Assembly: GCF_001433995.1 (NCBI RefSeq)
Contig: NZ_AZCX01000006.1
Location: 1-64,000, forward strand
Length of the DNA: 64,000 nucleotides
From: Secundilactobacillus kimchicus JCM 15530
GTDB taxonomy: Bacteria; Bacillota; Bacilli; Lactobacillales; Lactobacillaceae
Reading direction: 5' to 3'
The translations under genes and the position numbers were made by a program. Numbering within the stretch: the stretch's first letter is position 1; each line of letters starts with the position of its first letter. The notes below the pieces were generated by a model, which was given only the letters and a program-made list of their open reading frames with translations, ran no database searches and was not told the origin of the DNA. Below, piece by piece: positions 25,591 to 35,135 of this stretch.

Positions 25591-26226
25591 TCACGAGTTG
25601 TTAGCAAGATAGACACCGATATCTTCAACAACAACCTTCCCCGTGTAAGGCTGGGCGGTTGACTGATTGAACCCGATTTTAGGGTAGGCCATTGTGGACG
25701 TCACTGCGGCTTTTACAGTGGCGCCTTGTGGTTGGCCGGTATCGGCGTTTAAGCCTGATGGGACGTCGATAGCGAGTACTTTGGCTGCCGATGCGTTAAT
25801 GGCGTTAATCCAATCCGCATATCGACCCGCGACAGGCCGGTCTAAACCCACACCGAAGATAGCGTCAACGATGGTGGTATAGTCGGCTATGTCAGTGGTG
25901 GTCGGCTGCATGGTGATGCCGTAGTAAGCTAAAATTTTAAGTTGTTGCGCAGTTTCTGGCGAGGCTTTCTTTGGGTCGCCCGTCATCATGACGGTCACGT
26001 CAATGCCGCGAACGTGAAGTAACCGGGCAACGACCAGTCCGTCACCACCGTTGTTGCCAGTCCCGGCAACGATGAGGACCTTCGTTAAGTCAAAGTCACC
26101 ATTGAGTAACCGGGCCGTGGAACCCAGGGCGGCTCGCTCCATCAAGACCAGTGATGGAATCCCGATTTCGTTAATTGTCCGGGCGTCGGCTTCCCGAGCC
26201 GTCGCAACTGAGATTGATTCTGTCAT
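25591..26226 (-). CDS. nnrE: NAD(P)H-hydrate epimerase
   Basis: It repairs damaged NAD(P)H by epimerising R- and S-NAD(P)HX. It is 211 aa of the YjeF N-terminal type. Motifs are MERAALGS near residue 30, GTGNNGGDGLVVARLL, and DAIFGVGLDRPV followed by AIDVPSGLNADTGQP. The ATG at 26226 is used because the GTG three codons earlier overlaps the AAGGAG ribosome site. The dehydratase half (NnrD) is not in this window. It is monocistronic. Confidence 0.93.
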   Translation of the reverse strand: MTESISVATAREADARTINEIGIPSLVLMERAALGSTARLLNGDFDLTKVLIVAGTGNNGGDGLVVARLLHVRGIDVTVMMTGDPKKASPETAQQLKILAYYGITMQPTTTDIADYTTIVDAIFGVGLDRPVAGRYADWINAINASAAKVLAIDVPSGLNADTGQPQGATVKAAVTSTMAYPKIGFNQSTAQPYTGKVVVEDIGVYLANNS

Positions 26227-26341
26227 GTGAATCACGCTCCTTTTGGTGGCCGGTGAAAATCTGGTACCGCCAAGCCACCCGTTAGATTAAATCATCACCT
26301 ACATGGTCGAACTTTTGGGGGTGAAATGCAAGTGAGAACGC

Positions 26342-26372
26342 AAAAAAACCACCCATCGATTACGATGAGTGG
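26342..26372 (-). terminator. Terminator of the MarR gene
   Basis: Leftward, CCACTCATCG-TAAT-CGATGGGTGG is followed by seven T. It lies just past the MarR stop at 26383. Confidence 0.82.
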
Positions 26373-26382
26373 CGTGACGCTG

Positions 26383-26868
26383 TTAAGACTCTTCAACGCG
26401 GGAGTTATTCAGCGGCATGTTGTGCCGTTGCGCTAAGACGATTTTAGAAATTTCAAAGAGCTCACGACCCAAATCGTTAATGTCGTGACCTGCTAAATCT
26501 GGTGTAAAATCTTCCCACCACCGGTCGAACTTGCTTAAGGCCGACTCAAGTAATTTTTCGCCGTCCTTTGTTAGCGTTAATTCTTTCACGCGCTTATCCT
26601 TGTAAGAACTAATTTTGTTAATCAGTTTTATTTCTTTTAAATGCTTCACCATCCGCGTCATTAAGCCTTCATCAACGGCGAGGGTAGTAGCGGCGCGGCG
26701 CTGGCTGATTGGCTGACTTTCTAAAATCAACACCATGAGATACATCTCGGTGATGTTGACGGGTAGCTTATCTTTGATCAGCAACTGATTCATGTCCCGT
26801 TGTAATTGACGATGCAAAATGGCGGTGTAGGTAGAAAGCGTTAAGTAATCATTGGAACCTGAAGCCAT
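26383..26868 (-). CDS. MarR-family transcriptional regulator
   Basis: It is 161 aa. The winged-helix DNA-binding core spans about residues 45-110: QRRAATTLAVDEGLMTRMVKHL as helix-turn-helix, and INKISSYKDKRVKELTLTKDGEKLL with the Asp-Lys-Arg wing typical of MarR. Flanking helices would form the dimer interface. Its target is not evident; no divergent partner gene lies next to it. The start follows AGAGGTGACGGG. Confidence 0.88.
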   Translation of the reverse strand: MASGSNDYLTLSTYTAILHRQLQRDMNQLLIKDKLPVNITEMYLMVLILESQPISQRRAATTLAVDEGLMTRMVKHLKEIKLINKISSYKDKRVKELTLTKDGEKLLESALSKFDRWWEDFTPDLAGHDINDLGRELFEISKIVLAQRHNMPLNNSRVEES

Positions 26869-26945
26869 TACCCGTCACCTCTAAGTTAAAATTGTTTGAC
26901 AATTAAAGTATATGTCTTTAGAGGCTGATTTGCCAGAAATATAAC

Positions 26946-28442
26946 TTAAATAATGTGTAAAATTTCACGAATTGCATGTTGCATGTCATCTGGTGGGACG
27001 GTCTGGTGGTGGCGCACCTCTGCGTCAAAAAGGCGCTTGATGGCGGGCGGTAGTGGAACGCCAACCAGGTCATGGAGCTGAGTGACCGCTGCTAATCCGT
27101 CGGCGGTCACAGGCGTGTCTTCGATGGCGGCTAATACCGCGTTGGGGAACTTGTACGGGCTAGCCGTTGAGACAATGACCATGGGCCGATTATCCGATTC
27201 AGCCGTCCGATATTGATCAGCTGCCGCCTTGGCAACTGCGGTGTGGGGATCGATGGCAAAGTTTGTCTGATGGTAGACGTCGCTGATGGCTTGTTTATCG
27301 GCCGCCGCTGTTGCATAACCCGCCCAGAAATCAGTTTGGAGACCGGTTAATATTTCTGGTGAAACGCTGTATTGGCCAGCCGTTTCTAATGCGTGCATTT
27401 TCTCCGCCGTCTGGCTGGCTGAGTCACCTAGCGCGTGGAATAAGAGGCGTTCGAGGTTGCTTGATACGAGAATGTCCATGGACGGGGACGTCGTGGTCTT
27501 AAACGGCCGCTTGCGGTTGTAAACGCCGGTGTTAAAGAAGTCGGTTAAGACATTGTTGTCATTTGAGGCACAAATCAGTTTGTGAATGGGCAGGCCCAGT
27601 TGCTTGGCGTAAAAGCCAGCAAGAATGTCCCCGAAGTTACCGGTTGGAACGCTGAAATTCACAGTGTCACCAAGCTGGAGCTGACCGGTCGCCACTAACT
27701 GACCGTACGCGCTGAAGTAGTACGCCACTTGGGGAACTAGTCGGCCGATGTTGATGGAGTTGGCCGAACTAAATTGGAAGCCGTTTTCCGCAAGCTGGGC
27801 GGCAAAGGCCTTGTCGTTGAAAATTTCTTTAACGTTGGTCTGAGCCTCATCAAAGTTGCCGTTGATGGCAACCACGTAAGTGTTATCGCCAGTTTGCGTA
27901 ATCATTTGCCGCTCCTGGATGGGGCTAACGCCATTGTTCGGATAAAAAACGATAATTTTGGTACCGGCAACATCTTCAAAGCCGGCCATGGCGGCCTTTC
28001 CAGTATCGCCAGAGGTGGCGGTCAAAATGACGGTTTCTTTGCTAAAATGATTCTTTTTGGCGGCCACGGTCATCAAGTGAGGCAACATTTGAAGGGCCAA
28101 ATCCTTGAAAGCAATGGTTGGACCGTGAAAGAGTTCGAGATAATAATCGTTACCGTGGTGGCTAACAGGGGCGATGGCCGCATCGTCAAAAGTGCCATTA
28201 TAAGCCGCGGCGATACAGTCGCGGAGTTCTTCGTCAGTAAAGTCGGTTAAAAAGGCCTTTAATACTCGAAAGGCTACTTCTTGGTAGCTCATGGCGGGTA
28301 AGTCGGCTAATGGTAAGTCGAGAACGGGCGCTTCCGTTGGGACGTACAGCCCACCGTCAGGACTGAGTCCTTGCAAGATGGCTTGAGAAGCGGTGAGAGT
28401 TGCGGCTTGTGGATCACGCGTGCTACGATAGTTGAGCGTCAT
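26946..28442 (-). CDS. thrC: Threonine synthase
   Basis: A PLP enzyme converting O-phosphohomoserine to threonine. At 498 aa it is of the long ThrC type. The PLP-lysine lies in HGPTIAFKDLALQML (about residue 112), with phosphate-binding TATSGDTGKAAM and SVPTGNFGDILAGF. The ATG at 28442 follows AAAGGAGGAG. Homoserine dehydrogenase and kinase genes (hom, thrB) are not adjacent, so the gene is transcribed alone here. Confidence 0.95.
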   Translation of the reverse strand: MTLNYRSTRDPQAATLTASQAILQGLSPDGGLYVPTEAPVLDLPLADLPAMSYQEVAFRVLKAFLTDFTDEELRDCIAAAYNGTFDDAAIAPVSHHGNDYYLELFHGPTIAFKDLALQMLPHLMTVAAKKNHFSKETVILTATSGDTGKAAMAGFEDVAGTKIIVFYPNNGVSPIQERQMITQTGDNTYVVAINGNFDEAQTNVKEIFNDKAFAAQLAENGFQFSSANSINIGRLVPQVAYYFSAYGQLVATGQLQLGDTVNFSVPTGNFGDILAGFYAKQLGLPIHKLICASNDNNVLTDFFNTGVYNRKRPFKTTTSPSMDILVSSNLERLLFHALGDSASQTAEKMHALETAGQYSVSPEILTGLQTDFWAGYATAAADKQAISDVYHQTNFAIDPHTAVAKAAADQYRTAESDNRPMVIVSTASPYKFPNAVLAAIEDTPVTADGLAAVTQLHDLVGVPLPPAIKRLFDAEVRHHQTVPPDDMQHAIREILHII

Positions 28443-28593
28443 AAGCTCCTCCTTTAACATAAGACGTTAAGTTTTGAATTCACAATACCCTAATTCTAAC
28501 CTAATTTTCAACATATTTTAAGGTTGAATTGCGATTTATCATCTATGGGCATGCTAAAATAAACGAATGAATCATTTCGAAAGGGGTCGCGTT

Positions 28594-28920
28594 ATGGAAA
28601 TTGATGTACCAGTTAATATGAATGAGGTCGAAGTGGTGGTCTCAAAACGGCAAGAAAACGGTGAAGACGTCACGGTTGAAAGCATCATTAAGGAAACGGT
28701 TTTAGATTCCTTCCAGGCCTACCTCGATACCGCCGAAGAGGGCCACTACGATTCTGCTAAGTGGGATGGTGACAACTTAAAAGTCGTTGATATCATGGGC
28801 GCAGACGGCGCTGTGGTGAAGCCGATGACCACTGATTTTGTGGCAGACTTCAAGCTGAATGCGGATGCGCTGTTCTTTTATCTGCAAGACGAGGCGGGAA
28901 AAGCGGCCGAGGGCCGATAG
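28594..28920 (+). CDS. Hypothetical acidic protein
   Basis: It is 108 aa, highly acidic, with no membrane segment or recognised motif. The ATG at 28594 follows GAAAGGGG at a good distance. It looks like a small conserved soluble protein of lactobacilli, but I do not recognise it. It lies between thrC (divergent) and a tRNA gene. Confidence 0.65.
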   Translation: MEIDVPVNMNEVEVVVSKRQENGEDVTVESIIKETVLDSFQAYLDTAEEGHYDSAKWDGDNLKVVDIMGADGAVVKPMTTDFVADFKLNADALFFYLQDEAGKAAEGR

Positions 28921-28986
28921 TTTCCCAAAATTAACCCGCACATTGGTTGCATCAGCGGGCAAAACGCCCTAAAATAAAAGGGTAGA

Positions 28987-29058
28987 GCGCCCTTAGTGTA
29001 ATGGATAGCACATGAGATTTCGGTCCTCATGATCCGAGTTCGACTCTCGGGGGGCGCA
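28987..29058 (+). tRNA. tRNA-Arg (anticodon TCG)
   Basis: A full cloverleaf can be drawn. The acceptor stem is GCGCCCT with GGGGCGC, the D stem GTGT/GCAC, the anticodon stem TGAGA/CCTCA (with an A-C mismatch at 31-39), and the T arm CCGAG-TTCGACT-CTCGG. The anticodon at 29020-29022 is TCG, reading the arginine codon CGA and perhaps other CGN codons. The discriminator is A, and CCA is not encoded. It lies at the left edge of the AT-rich accessory stretch and could be an integration target. Confidence 0.93.
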
Positions 29059-29337
29059 TATAGGATTGTTGAAACGTTGCTGCGGCAGCGTTTTTTGTTT
29101 TGCGTACAGCATTCTTATGGCAGTTACTCTAAAATTCGGCGAAACGAGTTCGCTTTTTGGCCATTTTCTTTTTGTGTTCTGGATTTAAATGGCTGTAGCG
29201 ATGAGTGATGATGTTTATGTTTGAATCCCTAAGTTGAAGTTCAATTTTTTTAGGAGATGCGCCTGCTTCACTTAGAAACCAGTTCGTGATGTTAGTGAAG
29301 GTGCGGCTAACATGTTAAGTTTGTTTGAGGTGACGCA

Positions 29338-29637
29338 ATGGGGCACTTTGATAATGTAGCGAGCGATATACTGGAATTATTAGAAGGTGTGGTTAGAGAT
29401 AAAGCATTTTGGGAGAAGTTTGAAGCCGGTAAACTCAAATGGGATGGTGCGCTCTACACAGAATGGGGGAGGTTGGGAACCACGGCAAACAACATATTTC
29501 ATGATACGGATCTGGTATTAGCTGAAACTGAGTTCAGTACGTTAGAAGATTATGGGTTAGCTCAAGTGACGCAGCATTTTTACCGGTTATCTTACTTGGA
29601 TAAAACGGAACTTGAAATGTTTCACCGTCAGTATTAA
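29338..29637 (+). CDS. Hypothetical protein
   Basis: It is 99 aa, soluble and rich in acidic and aromatic residues, with no motif that I recognise. The start ATG follows GAGGTGACGCA. It is the first gene after the tRNA-Arg and lies in the AT-richer accessory region, so it may be part of an acquired segment. Confidence 0.55.
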   Translation: MGHFDNVASDILELLEGVVRDKAFWEKFEAGKLKWDGALYTEWGRLGTTANNIFHDTDLVLAETEFSTLEDYGLAQVTQHFYRLSYLDKTELEMFHRQY

Positions 29638-29823
29638 CGTAAAACACCATACTCGGTTGTCAAAGGTAGATATGGCGATGCTATGTAATATGGGTTCCAA
29701 ACAGTTCAAAGAACGGCGGCCATCAGTTGTTGAGAAAGTCTGCAAGTACAGATCCATACTAAACACTCTGGAGGCAGGCTTCACAATTGCTAAGACCTTT
29801 GTTATACGAGAAATATTAATGCT

Positions 29824-30618
29824 TCAAATTTTAAAATAATTTTTTAGGCTTTTGGTAATAGTAGTCGATAGGCTTGAGTCTTCTTTCTCTGTCAAATCAA
29901 TTAGATATGCTGGAATTTGAACCGTTATAGTTTTTGGCTTGGCTTGTAAAGTAGGGTTATGCTGCATGCTTTCGTTAATTTTCTGAATAAAATCATTACT
30001 AGGAAGAAAACGAAATATATATGGTTCATCAGATATATCAGAAAAAACAACAGATAAGTAACATTGCCGAATGGTATTGAAATTGTTAAGTTCATGATTG
30101 AAAGTTTGTCCGATTTTAACTGCAAAATTTTCATAATCAATCAGTATTTCTTTTGAGACACCATGTGATTTAAGATGTAGATACTCCAGAGTATTTGGTC
30201 CATCCAAATCTGAAAAAGAGAAACATCCAATTCCTTTGCTATGCATTAATTCTTCATCTTTATAGCACTGTCGTATAAGAGCGAGCGTTGGTTCTTTTTC
30301 AGAGACAAAAATACAACTAGGCATAACAGAGTTATCCATTTTACTATCGTTATATGCTTGTGCCTTATAATAAATGGTGTTGGATCTAACTGTAAGAGTA
30401 AAAAGAACTTTGATATCTCTTCTACGATCTACTAAAAAATAGAATAAACTAGACAAAGCACCAATAATGCCAATAACCCAAGTACCGATGCTACCTAAAA
30501 ATTCAGGATTTTGGAACATTGAATAAAGAAGTAGGCCTCCGAAAGCGACGTCAATAGTTAAAGATGCGAGAAAAATAAGAAGCAAGCAAGTTTTCGTGTG
30601 AGTAAGAATAAAATGCAA
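29824..30618 (-). CDS. Hypothetical membrane protein of the accessory region
   Basis: It is 264 aa from a TTG at 30618 that follows AAAAAAGGGGG; the longer frame to 30738 overlaps an opposite gene and lacks a ribosome site. Two hydrophobic segments lie at about residues 8-35 and 44-66, followed by VDRRRDIK and a cytosolic domain of about 190 residues. The layout, two N-terminal membrane segments plus a soluble domain, is similar to the gene at 31762. No function is assigned. Codon use is AT-rich compared with flanking core genes. Confidence 0.6.
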   Translation of the reverse strand: MHFILTHTKTCLLLIFLASLTIDVAFGGLLLYSMFQNPEFLGSIGTWVIGIIGALSSLFYFLVDRRRDIKVLFTLTVRSNTIYYKAQAYNDSKMDNSVMPSCIFVSEKEPTLALIRQCYKDEELMHSKGIGCFSFSDLDGPNTLEYLHLKSHGVSKEILIDYENFAVKIGQTFNHELNNFNTIRQCYLSVVFSDISDEPYIFRFLPSNDFIQKINESMQHNPTLQAKPKTITVQIPAYLIDLTEKEDSSLSTTITKSLKNYFKI

Positions 30619-30672
30619 AATAGTAACCCCCTTTTTTCCTATCATTATATCAGGGAGGTGTGGAGACATGAG

Positions 30673-30888
30673 ATGAAATTGACAATGAAACAGCGAAAAT
30701 TTACCGATAATTACCTTGAACAAGGTAATATCTTTCAATCAGTTGCGGATGCTGGTTTCTCGAAGAGTTGCGTACGATTTCACGTTACTAAATTGTCGGA
30801 AAATGCCGGTGTCAAAATTGGGGTAGTGAGGACTAGGGACATTTTTTTGGCCTTTCAAAACGGAAGGGGTATGAATGCGTCCATGTAG
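30673..30888 (+). pseudogene. Truncated phage terminase small subunit
   Basis: The N-terminal MKLTMKQRKFTDNYLEQGN followed by SVADAGFSKSCVR matches the helix-turn-helix start of phage terminase small subunits (pattern LTxKQxxFxxxYL-GN-AAxxAGYS). The frame ends after about 71 aa, far short of the usual 150 or more, and no large terminase follows. GGAGGTG at 30654-30660 is a fair ribosome site. It marks a prophage remnant. Confidence 0.6.
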
Positions 30889-31480
30889 GCTGATAAAATT
30901 AGACAAAAACAGGTCTTTTAACGCGCTTACACTGGGTAGTGATATTGATAAACTTAATGCCGTTAACTTTGCAGATCAACCAACCATTGCAGAATAAGTA
31001 TGATGGAATGGAAAAAAACAGAAACTTTAAATAAATCAACTACAACGCACTCTAATCCTGGATTTATCCGTTAAAATGTTTATTTACCCGTAAGGGCTGT
31101 TCTTTCCAAAATTTACCGAATCAAATTCGTTACAGACGGATGATGGCGGGAAAAAATCAATCTAGTAGGGAAAAAGAGGCAGAGCGATGACCATATGGTC
31201 AAAATGAAACGTTTAAGCTGGCGGAGTTTGTTGGGATAGCGTAGAGTGAACAAATTGTTAGCTGAGGATTCAATTTTGACAAAACTATGGAAATTACCTC
31301 GGATGGTGGTACCAAAAACTCAATTCAGTTATTGGAGCTAGCTCAGACAGTTTTTCGTTTGAAAATAAGGCCACAGATTGAGTATGCAGTTTTATTGTTC
31401 AATTGATCAAACTGGACTGGTGGTCAGTGGAGAATCATCAGTTAGATCCTTTGGTGACAACAATAGTATGAGAAAACAAA
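30889..31480 (+). other. Decayed coding sequence, prophage remnant
   Basis: There is no intact gene. Several short open stretches in different frames look coding but are interrupted: about 30891-31000 (NRSFNALTLGSDIDKLNAV...), 31085-31190 and 31385-31515. Frameshifts and stops separate them. Their position directly after the broken terminase gene suggests degraded phage genes. Confidence 0.45.
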
Positions 31481-31678
31481 ATGCTGTCCCTGCTGAGCTA
31501 CTTAAGGCCAGTTGAATTGGAATTACTTCCTCAAAAGTACATTATCAATTCCCAATATACGCCCATTAGAGACCAAATGTTTGCTGACAAATACGACATG
31601 AAGTTTAAGAATTCCCATGAATGGCGTATCGCAATTGTCGATCGGCTAACGAAGTATCGAGAAACACTAAAACAATAA
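31481..31678 (+). pseudogene. Short open frame, probably the 3' end of a decayed gene
   Basis: It is 65 aa, ending in KFKNSHEWRIAIVDRLTKYRETLKQ. The ATG has no ribosome site and the preceding sequence looks like decayed coding DNA. I do not recognise the protein. A small hairpin (CCTAGTA-GAAA-TACTAGG with TTTTG, about 31691-31716) after it could be its terminator. Confidence 0.35.
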
Positions 31679-31761
31679 GTATTTTAATGAATCCTAGTAG
31701 AAATACTAGGGTTTTGTTATGCTTGAGTTAAATTATTTCGATACTTGGGGGATATTTTTTT

Positions 31762-32664
31762 ATGAAAAGAAATTGGCATTATATATATATCCCAGTAGTT
31801 GTGATTGTGATTGTTTCCGTCCCTTTTATTATCCAGAATCTAATGAGTGGAAAGTTTAATGTTACACTCGGTGGTTCTAACGATGGTTGGCTTGGTTTTT
31901 GGGGAGGGTATCTGGGGGCAATACTAAGTGTGTTTGGGGTCTATTTTCAAGTCACTAAAGAGGTTCGAGAGCAAAGGGTTCAATACAATCAATCTAAATT
32001 TCCCAAAGTCCGAATTGTTGTAGGCACTATTACTTTGCACGAGATTAGCCCAAAAATAATTCAAATGTATCCAGGTGAGTCTGATAGAGATAGAATCAAT
32101 CGTTATCGGAGTTTTACAAGGATTTGGAGAGATTCACAAAAAGAAATTGCTGGTATTAGCTTTGCTAACATTTCTCTAAATAGGTTTTATGACGCAATTG
32201 TGATCATTGATTATTCGCCCTTTGAGGCAATTGAACAAGATGGAACATATCAAGGACGAATGATACAAAGAAACTCAGATAAATTTGCAATACCAGAAAT
32301 GGGAGAGTCCAGTGAGCAGGTAGCCATTTTATTTGTCTCATATTTATGGAATGCCTATTTTGATAACTCAATCAAAAAAGTCCAAACGGTCAAGCAAATT
32401 AGGAAAATTACTATTTATGGACAAACCGAAACAGGTCAAATAATAAAAATGTTTTTTGACGGTGTTCGCCCATTCAACTACATTCCCAGGAAGATTAAAA
32501 CAGGCAGTAAAGTCGCAAAAGAGTACGAAAAGATTTCCAAAGAGGATATTTTTCCGTTGCTGAAACTTCCTTTAGATTATGGAGAAAAATGGGACAAAAT
32601 ACGTTCAGTCAGAAATACACTTAACTTGTGGATAAGTATCAGAAAACGGCATGGGGAAAGCTGA
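31762..32664 (+). CDS. Hypothetical membrane protein of the accessory region
   Basis: It is 300 aa. A hydrophobic segment at about residues 8-27 and a Gly-rich second one at 44-63 (WLGFWGGYLGAILSVFGVYF) are followed by a basic cytosolic domain with a short coiled-coil-like VTKEVREQRVQYNQS. The WGGYLGAILSVFG stretch recurs in small membrane proteins of mobile regions, but I cannot assign a function. The start ATG is preceded by TTGGGGG. It belongs to the AT-rich segment after tRNA-Arg. Confidence 0.6.
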   Translation: MKRNWHYIYIPVVVIVIVSVPFIIQNLMSGKFNVTLGGSNDGWLGFWGGYLGAILSVFGVYFQVTKEVREQRVQYNQSKFPKVRIVVGTITLHEISPKIIQMYPGESDRDRINRYRSFTRIWRDSQKEIAGISFANISLNRFYDAIVIIDYSPFEAIEQDGTYQGRMIQRNSDKFAIPEMGESSEQVAILFVSYLWNAYFDNSIKKVQTVKQIRKITIYGQTETGQIIKMFFDGVRPFNYIPRKIKTGSKVAKEYEKISKEDIFPLLKLPLDYGEKWDKIRSVRNTLNLWISIRKRHGES

Positions 32665-32911
32665 GTATTAAAAAAACTGATTATAGTACAATTAGCAGTT
32701 ACTTGGCAAAAATTAGCTGATGCGTATATCATCAAGAGGACTGTCAAGCAGACTATTTTGAATTATACTTGTTAAGCTGAGGGGTGAGACATTTACCTTT
32801 TCACTCGTTGCACTGTACACATAAGTATGGTTGATTTAGGTTAGTCCCTAGCTTTTTTGCTGCCTTTTTTGGTATTCTTATTTAAAGTAGGCATGAATTG
32901 GTGGGATATTA

Positions 32912-33802
32912 TTGTTGAATTTGGATAATCTTTACGAGCAGACATCCGTGGTTTTTCACAAGTTAGTCAATATTTTCGTGTTTTTCTGGAATTTGGTTAT
33001 ATTATTTGTCCCAAGTTTAGACAGTAGATTTTTAAACTTATTCTCATATCTTGTTACACAAATGTTCAAAGATGGGGATATTCAGGCTGATGTAATTAGT
33101 TTAATGTTTGTCTCATTAACAATTTTAGCTTTCCTTTTTGAACATCTGAGCAGAGCAGCAAGCCAATTGATTGACCCACAGATAGCTTTTTCATCAAAAT
33201 ATTTTAACCTATTAATTACAAAGCGATTTTTAAACATATACACCCTGTATTCCAGTCGAAAGAATGGGGGATTAGATAGTAGGATTGACTTCCAGTCTAT
33301 AGTTAATGACAGCATAGTCACTATTTTTTCAAAATCAGATCCAATGAGTGACATGCAAAGGCAACTGAGTGTAAATCAAGATCGCTATCGTTTTATCATT
33401 GAGTATATGGCAACTTTTAAACTGCTATTTATGATTGGAATTATTGAACTGGTTATTTCGATTTTTACACTTGATTGGTTGCAACTTAGTTTTAGCCTTG
33501 CCGGAATTATTGTATTTGCCACAATGTGGTACGTTTCGGCTATTTTGGCATACTCGGTGGTTTGGAGGTTATTAGACCGGTATTGGGGGGGCTTTAAGAT
33601 AACTCAAATTGCAGATAACAGTGTCCTTCATCGGGATTACATAAAAAGGCTGGATACAGCAAATGCAAGTCTTTTTGAACCGGATATTGTTTTAATGGTG
33701 AAGGACTTTGTTGGATTACAGATTAGGTTTCAACGAGCCGAATTACTGGGCATTTGGTGGTATAAACTTGTGAATTTTTTTAAAAATTGCGCAAAAAAGT
33801 AG
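32912..33802 (+). CDS. Hypothetical multi-pass membrane protein of the accessory region
   Basis: It is 296 aa from a TTG at 32912 preceded by GGTGGGA. Four hydrophobic stretches (about residues 15-35, 60-80, 165-185, 190-215) flank a central soluble stretch. The sequence shows no signature I know. AT-rich codon use and the phage remnant nearby suggest acquired DNA. It could be cargo such as a phage exclusion protein, but that is a guess. Confidence 0.6.
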   Translation: MLNLDNLYEQTSVVFHKLVNIFVFFWNLVILFVPSLDSRFLNLFSYLVTQMFKDGDIQADVISLMFVSLTILAFLFEHLSRAASQLIDPQIAFSSKYFNLLITKRFLNIYTLYSSRKNGGLDSRIDFQSIVNDSIVTIFSKSDPMSDMQRQLSVNQDRYRFIIEYMATFKLLFMIGIIELVISIFTLDWLQLSFSLAGIIVFATMWYVSAILAYSVVWRLLDRYWGGFKITQIADNSVLHRDYIKRLDTANASLFEPDIVLMVKDFVGLQIRFQRAELLGIWWYKLVNFFKNCAKK

Positions 33803-34079
33803 TAACCTCAATGGCTACTCCTTGTACTTGTCTTATCCAATACTCAAATTTGTTTACAGTACTTTATGGCATTTAATATCAATTTACAGCATTCGATAAA
33901 CGGCAGAAAGCCAGAATTCTTTTAAAAAAAGTTTGTAAAGGTATGAAAAGTCCTTGAGGACGCATAGCCAAATTGAGTCAAGTTTGGTAAGAGAAGTCGC
34001 TGAGAGATCGGCGGCTTTTTGTTATGTCTTTAAGTAGATTGAGCTCAAAGCATCATTGGATAATCATAAAATCACTCAA

Positions 34080-34946
34080 TTACATATTTAGGTACCGCTG
34101 TTTTAATATCTCGTAAAAAGCGTTAACGACGGGTTGTTTCATGGTCTTAGCCTGCGCCATCAGGTAGGTTGTTCGGGTGAAGGGCTGGTTGTGAAGGGTT
34201 AGTGGTTCCCGATAGCCAGAAAAGTGATTTAACGCAATTTCGGGGACAATTGCCCAACCTAGCCCGCGACGGACAAACTCAACGCATGAGGTGAGATTAT
34301 TAACCAAAATAGTTTGGTGATTCAAAATGGATAGCTGTTGTTGAATTAGCCAGTCGGTCATTTCAGCTTGGAAATGATCATCGCTTTTACGCTGGATATA
34401 GGGTAAATCTGATAAGCGCTGACTGTCTTCAGGTGTTTGACAGATGAGATTAATTCCTTCTGTTACGATTGGGACTTTCTTTAAGGGCCCTTTGAACTCA
34501 CCACGAATAATCCCCACGTTCACGGAATCGTCGGTTAATAGTTTTTGAAGGATTGACCGGCTGTAATCAATCGTGATATTGAGCTGAATTTGTGGATATT
34601 TAGTTTGAAAAGCAACCAATAAGTCTGGCAATTCGTACTGGGCATAGTCAATGGAGCACCCGAGATTTAAGGTACCGCTAAACTCGGAATCATCGACAGA
34701 TAGGCTTTCTTTTAATTCATTATTCAACCGCTTAATTTGCTTGGCCGTTTTTAAAGCGGATCGGCCAGCTGACGTAAAGTGAATGCCCTGATTGGTTCGT
34801 ATGACTAACTTAGTGCTTAATTGCCGTTCAAGTTGTTGCAGTCGTTTTGATAGTGATGATTGATTGATAAAGAGTAATTCGGCGGCGTGAGTAATGCTTT
34901 GGGTGCGCTGAATAGCAAGCAACATTTCAATGTCCTTATCGTCCAT
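34080..34946 (-). CDS. LysR-family regulator, probably of the citrate lyase genes
   Basis: It is 288 aa. The N-terminal HTH is MLLAIQRTQSITHAAELLFINQSSLSKRLQQLE (about residues 8-40), followed by the LysR linker and a periplasmic-binding-type effector domain. It is divergent from citD, with a 189-base shared region, the usual arrangement for LysR control of the neighbouring operon. Citrate or a related acid is the likely inducer (inference). The start is preceded by AGGAAGG. Confidence 0.9.
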   Translation of the reverse strand: MDDKDIEMLLAIQRTQSITHAAELLFINQSSLSKRLQQLERQLSTKLVIRTNQGIHFTSAGRSALKTAKQIKRLNNELKESLSVDDSEFSGTLNLGCSIDYAQYELPDLLVAFQTKYPQIQLNITIDYSRSILQKLLTDDSVNVGIIRGEFKGPLKKVPIVTEGINLICQTPEDSQRLSDLPYIQRKSDDHFQAEMTDWLIQQQLSILNHQTILVNNLTSCVEFVRRGLGWAIVPEIALNHFSGYREPLTLHNQPFTRTTYLMAQAKTMKQPVVNAFYEILKQRYLNM

Positions 34947-35135
34947 GGCAATCCTTCCTGATTAAAGTGACGTGACAGCTAATACTCTTAGTATAACCCC
35001 GCGATTCTAATAAGTGATGATAAAAAACATTGCCATTCCTTTAGAGCATATTCAAAATGCTTTTTTTACCTTTTACGACGGCTTGTTCGCAAGTTACCAT
35101 TTAGGTGTCATTAAATTTATGTAGGGGGTAACAAG

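Noticed and set aside
28987-34079. Complete integrated element with attachment repeats
   Set aside because: No integrase gene and no second copy of the tRNA 3' end were found in the segment, so its borders cannot be set.
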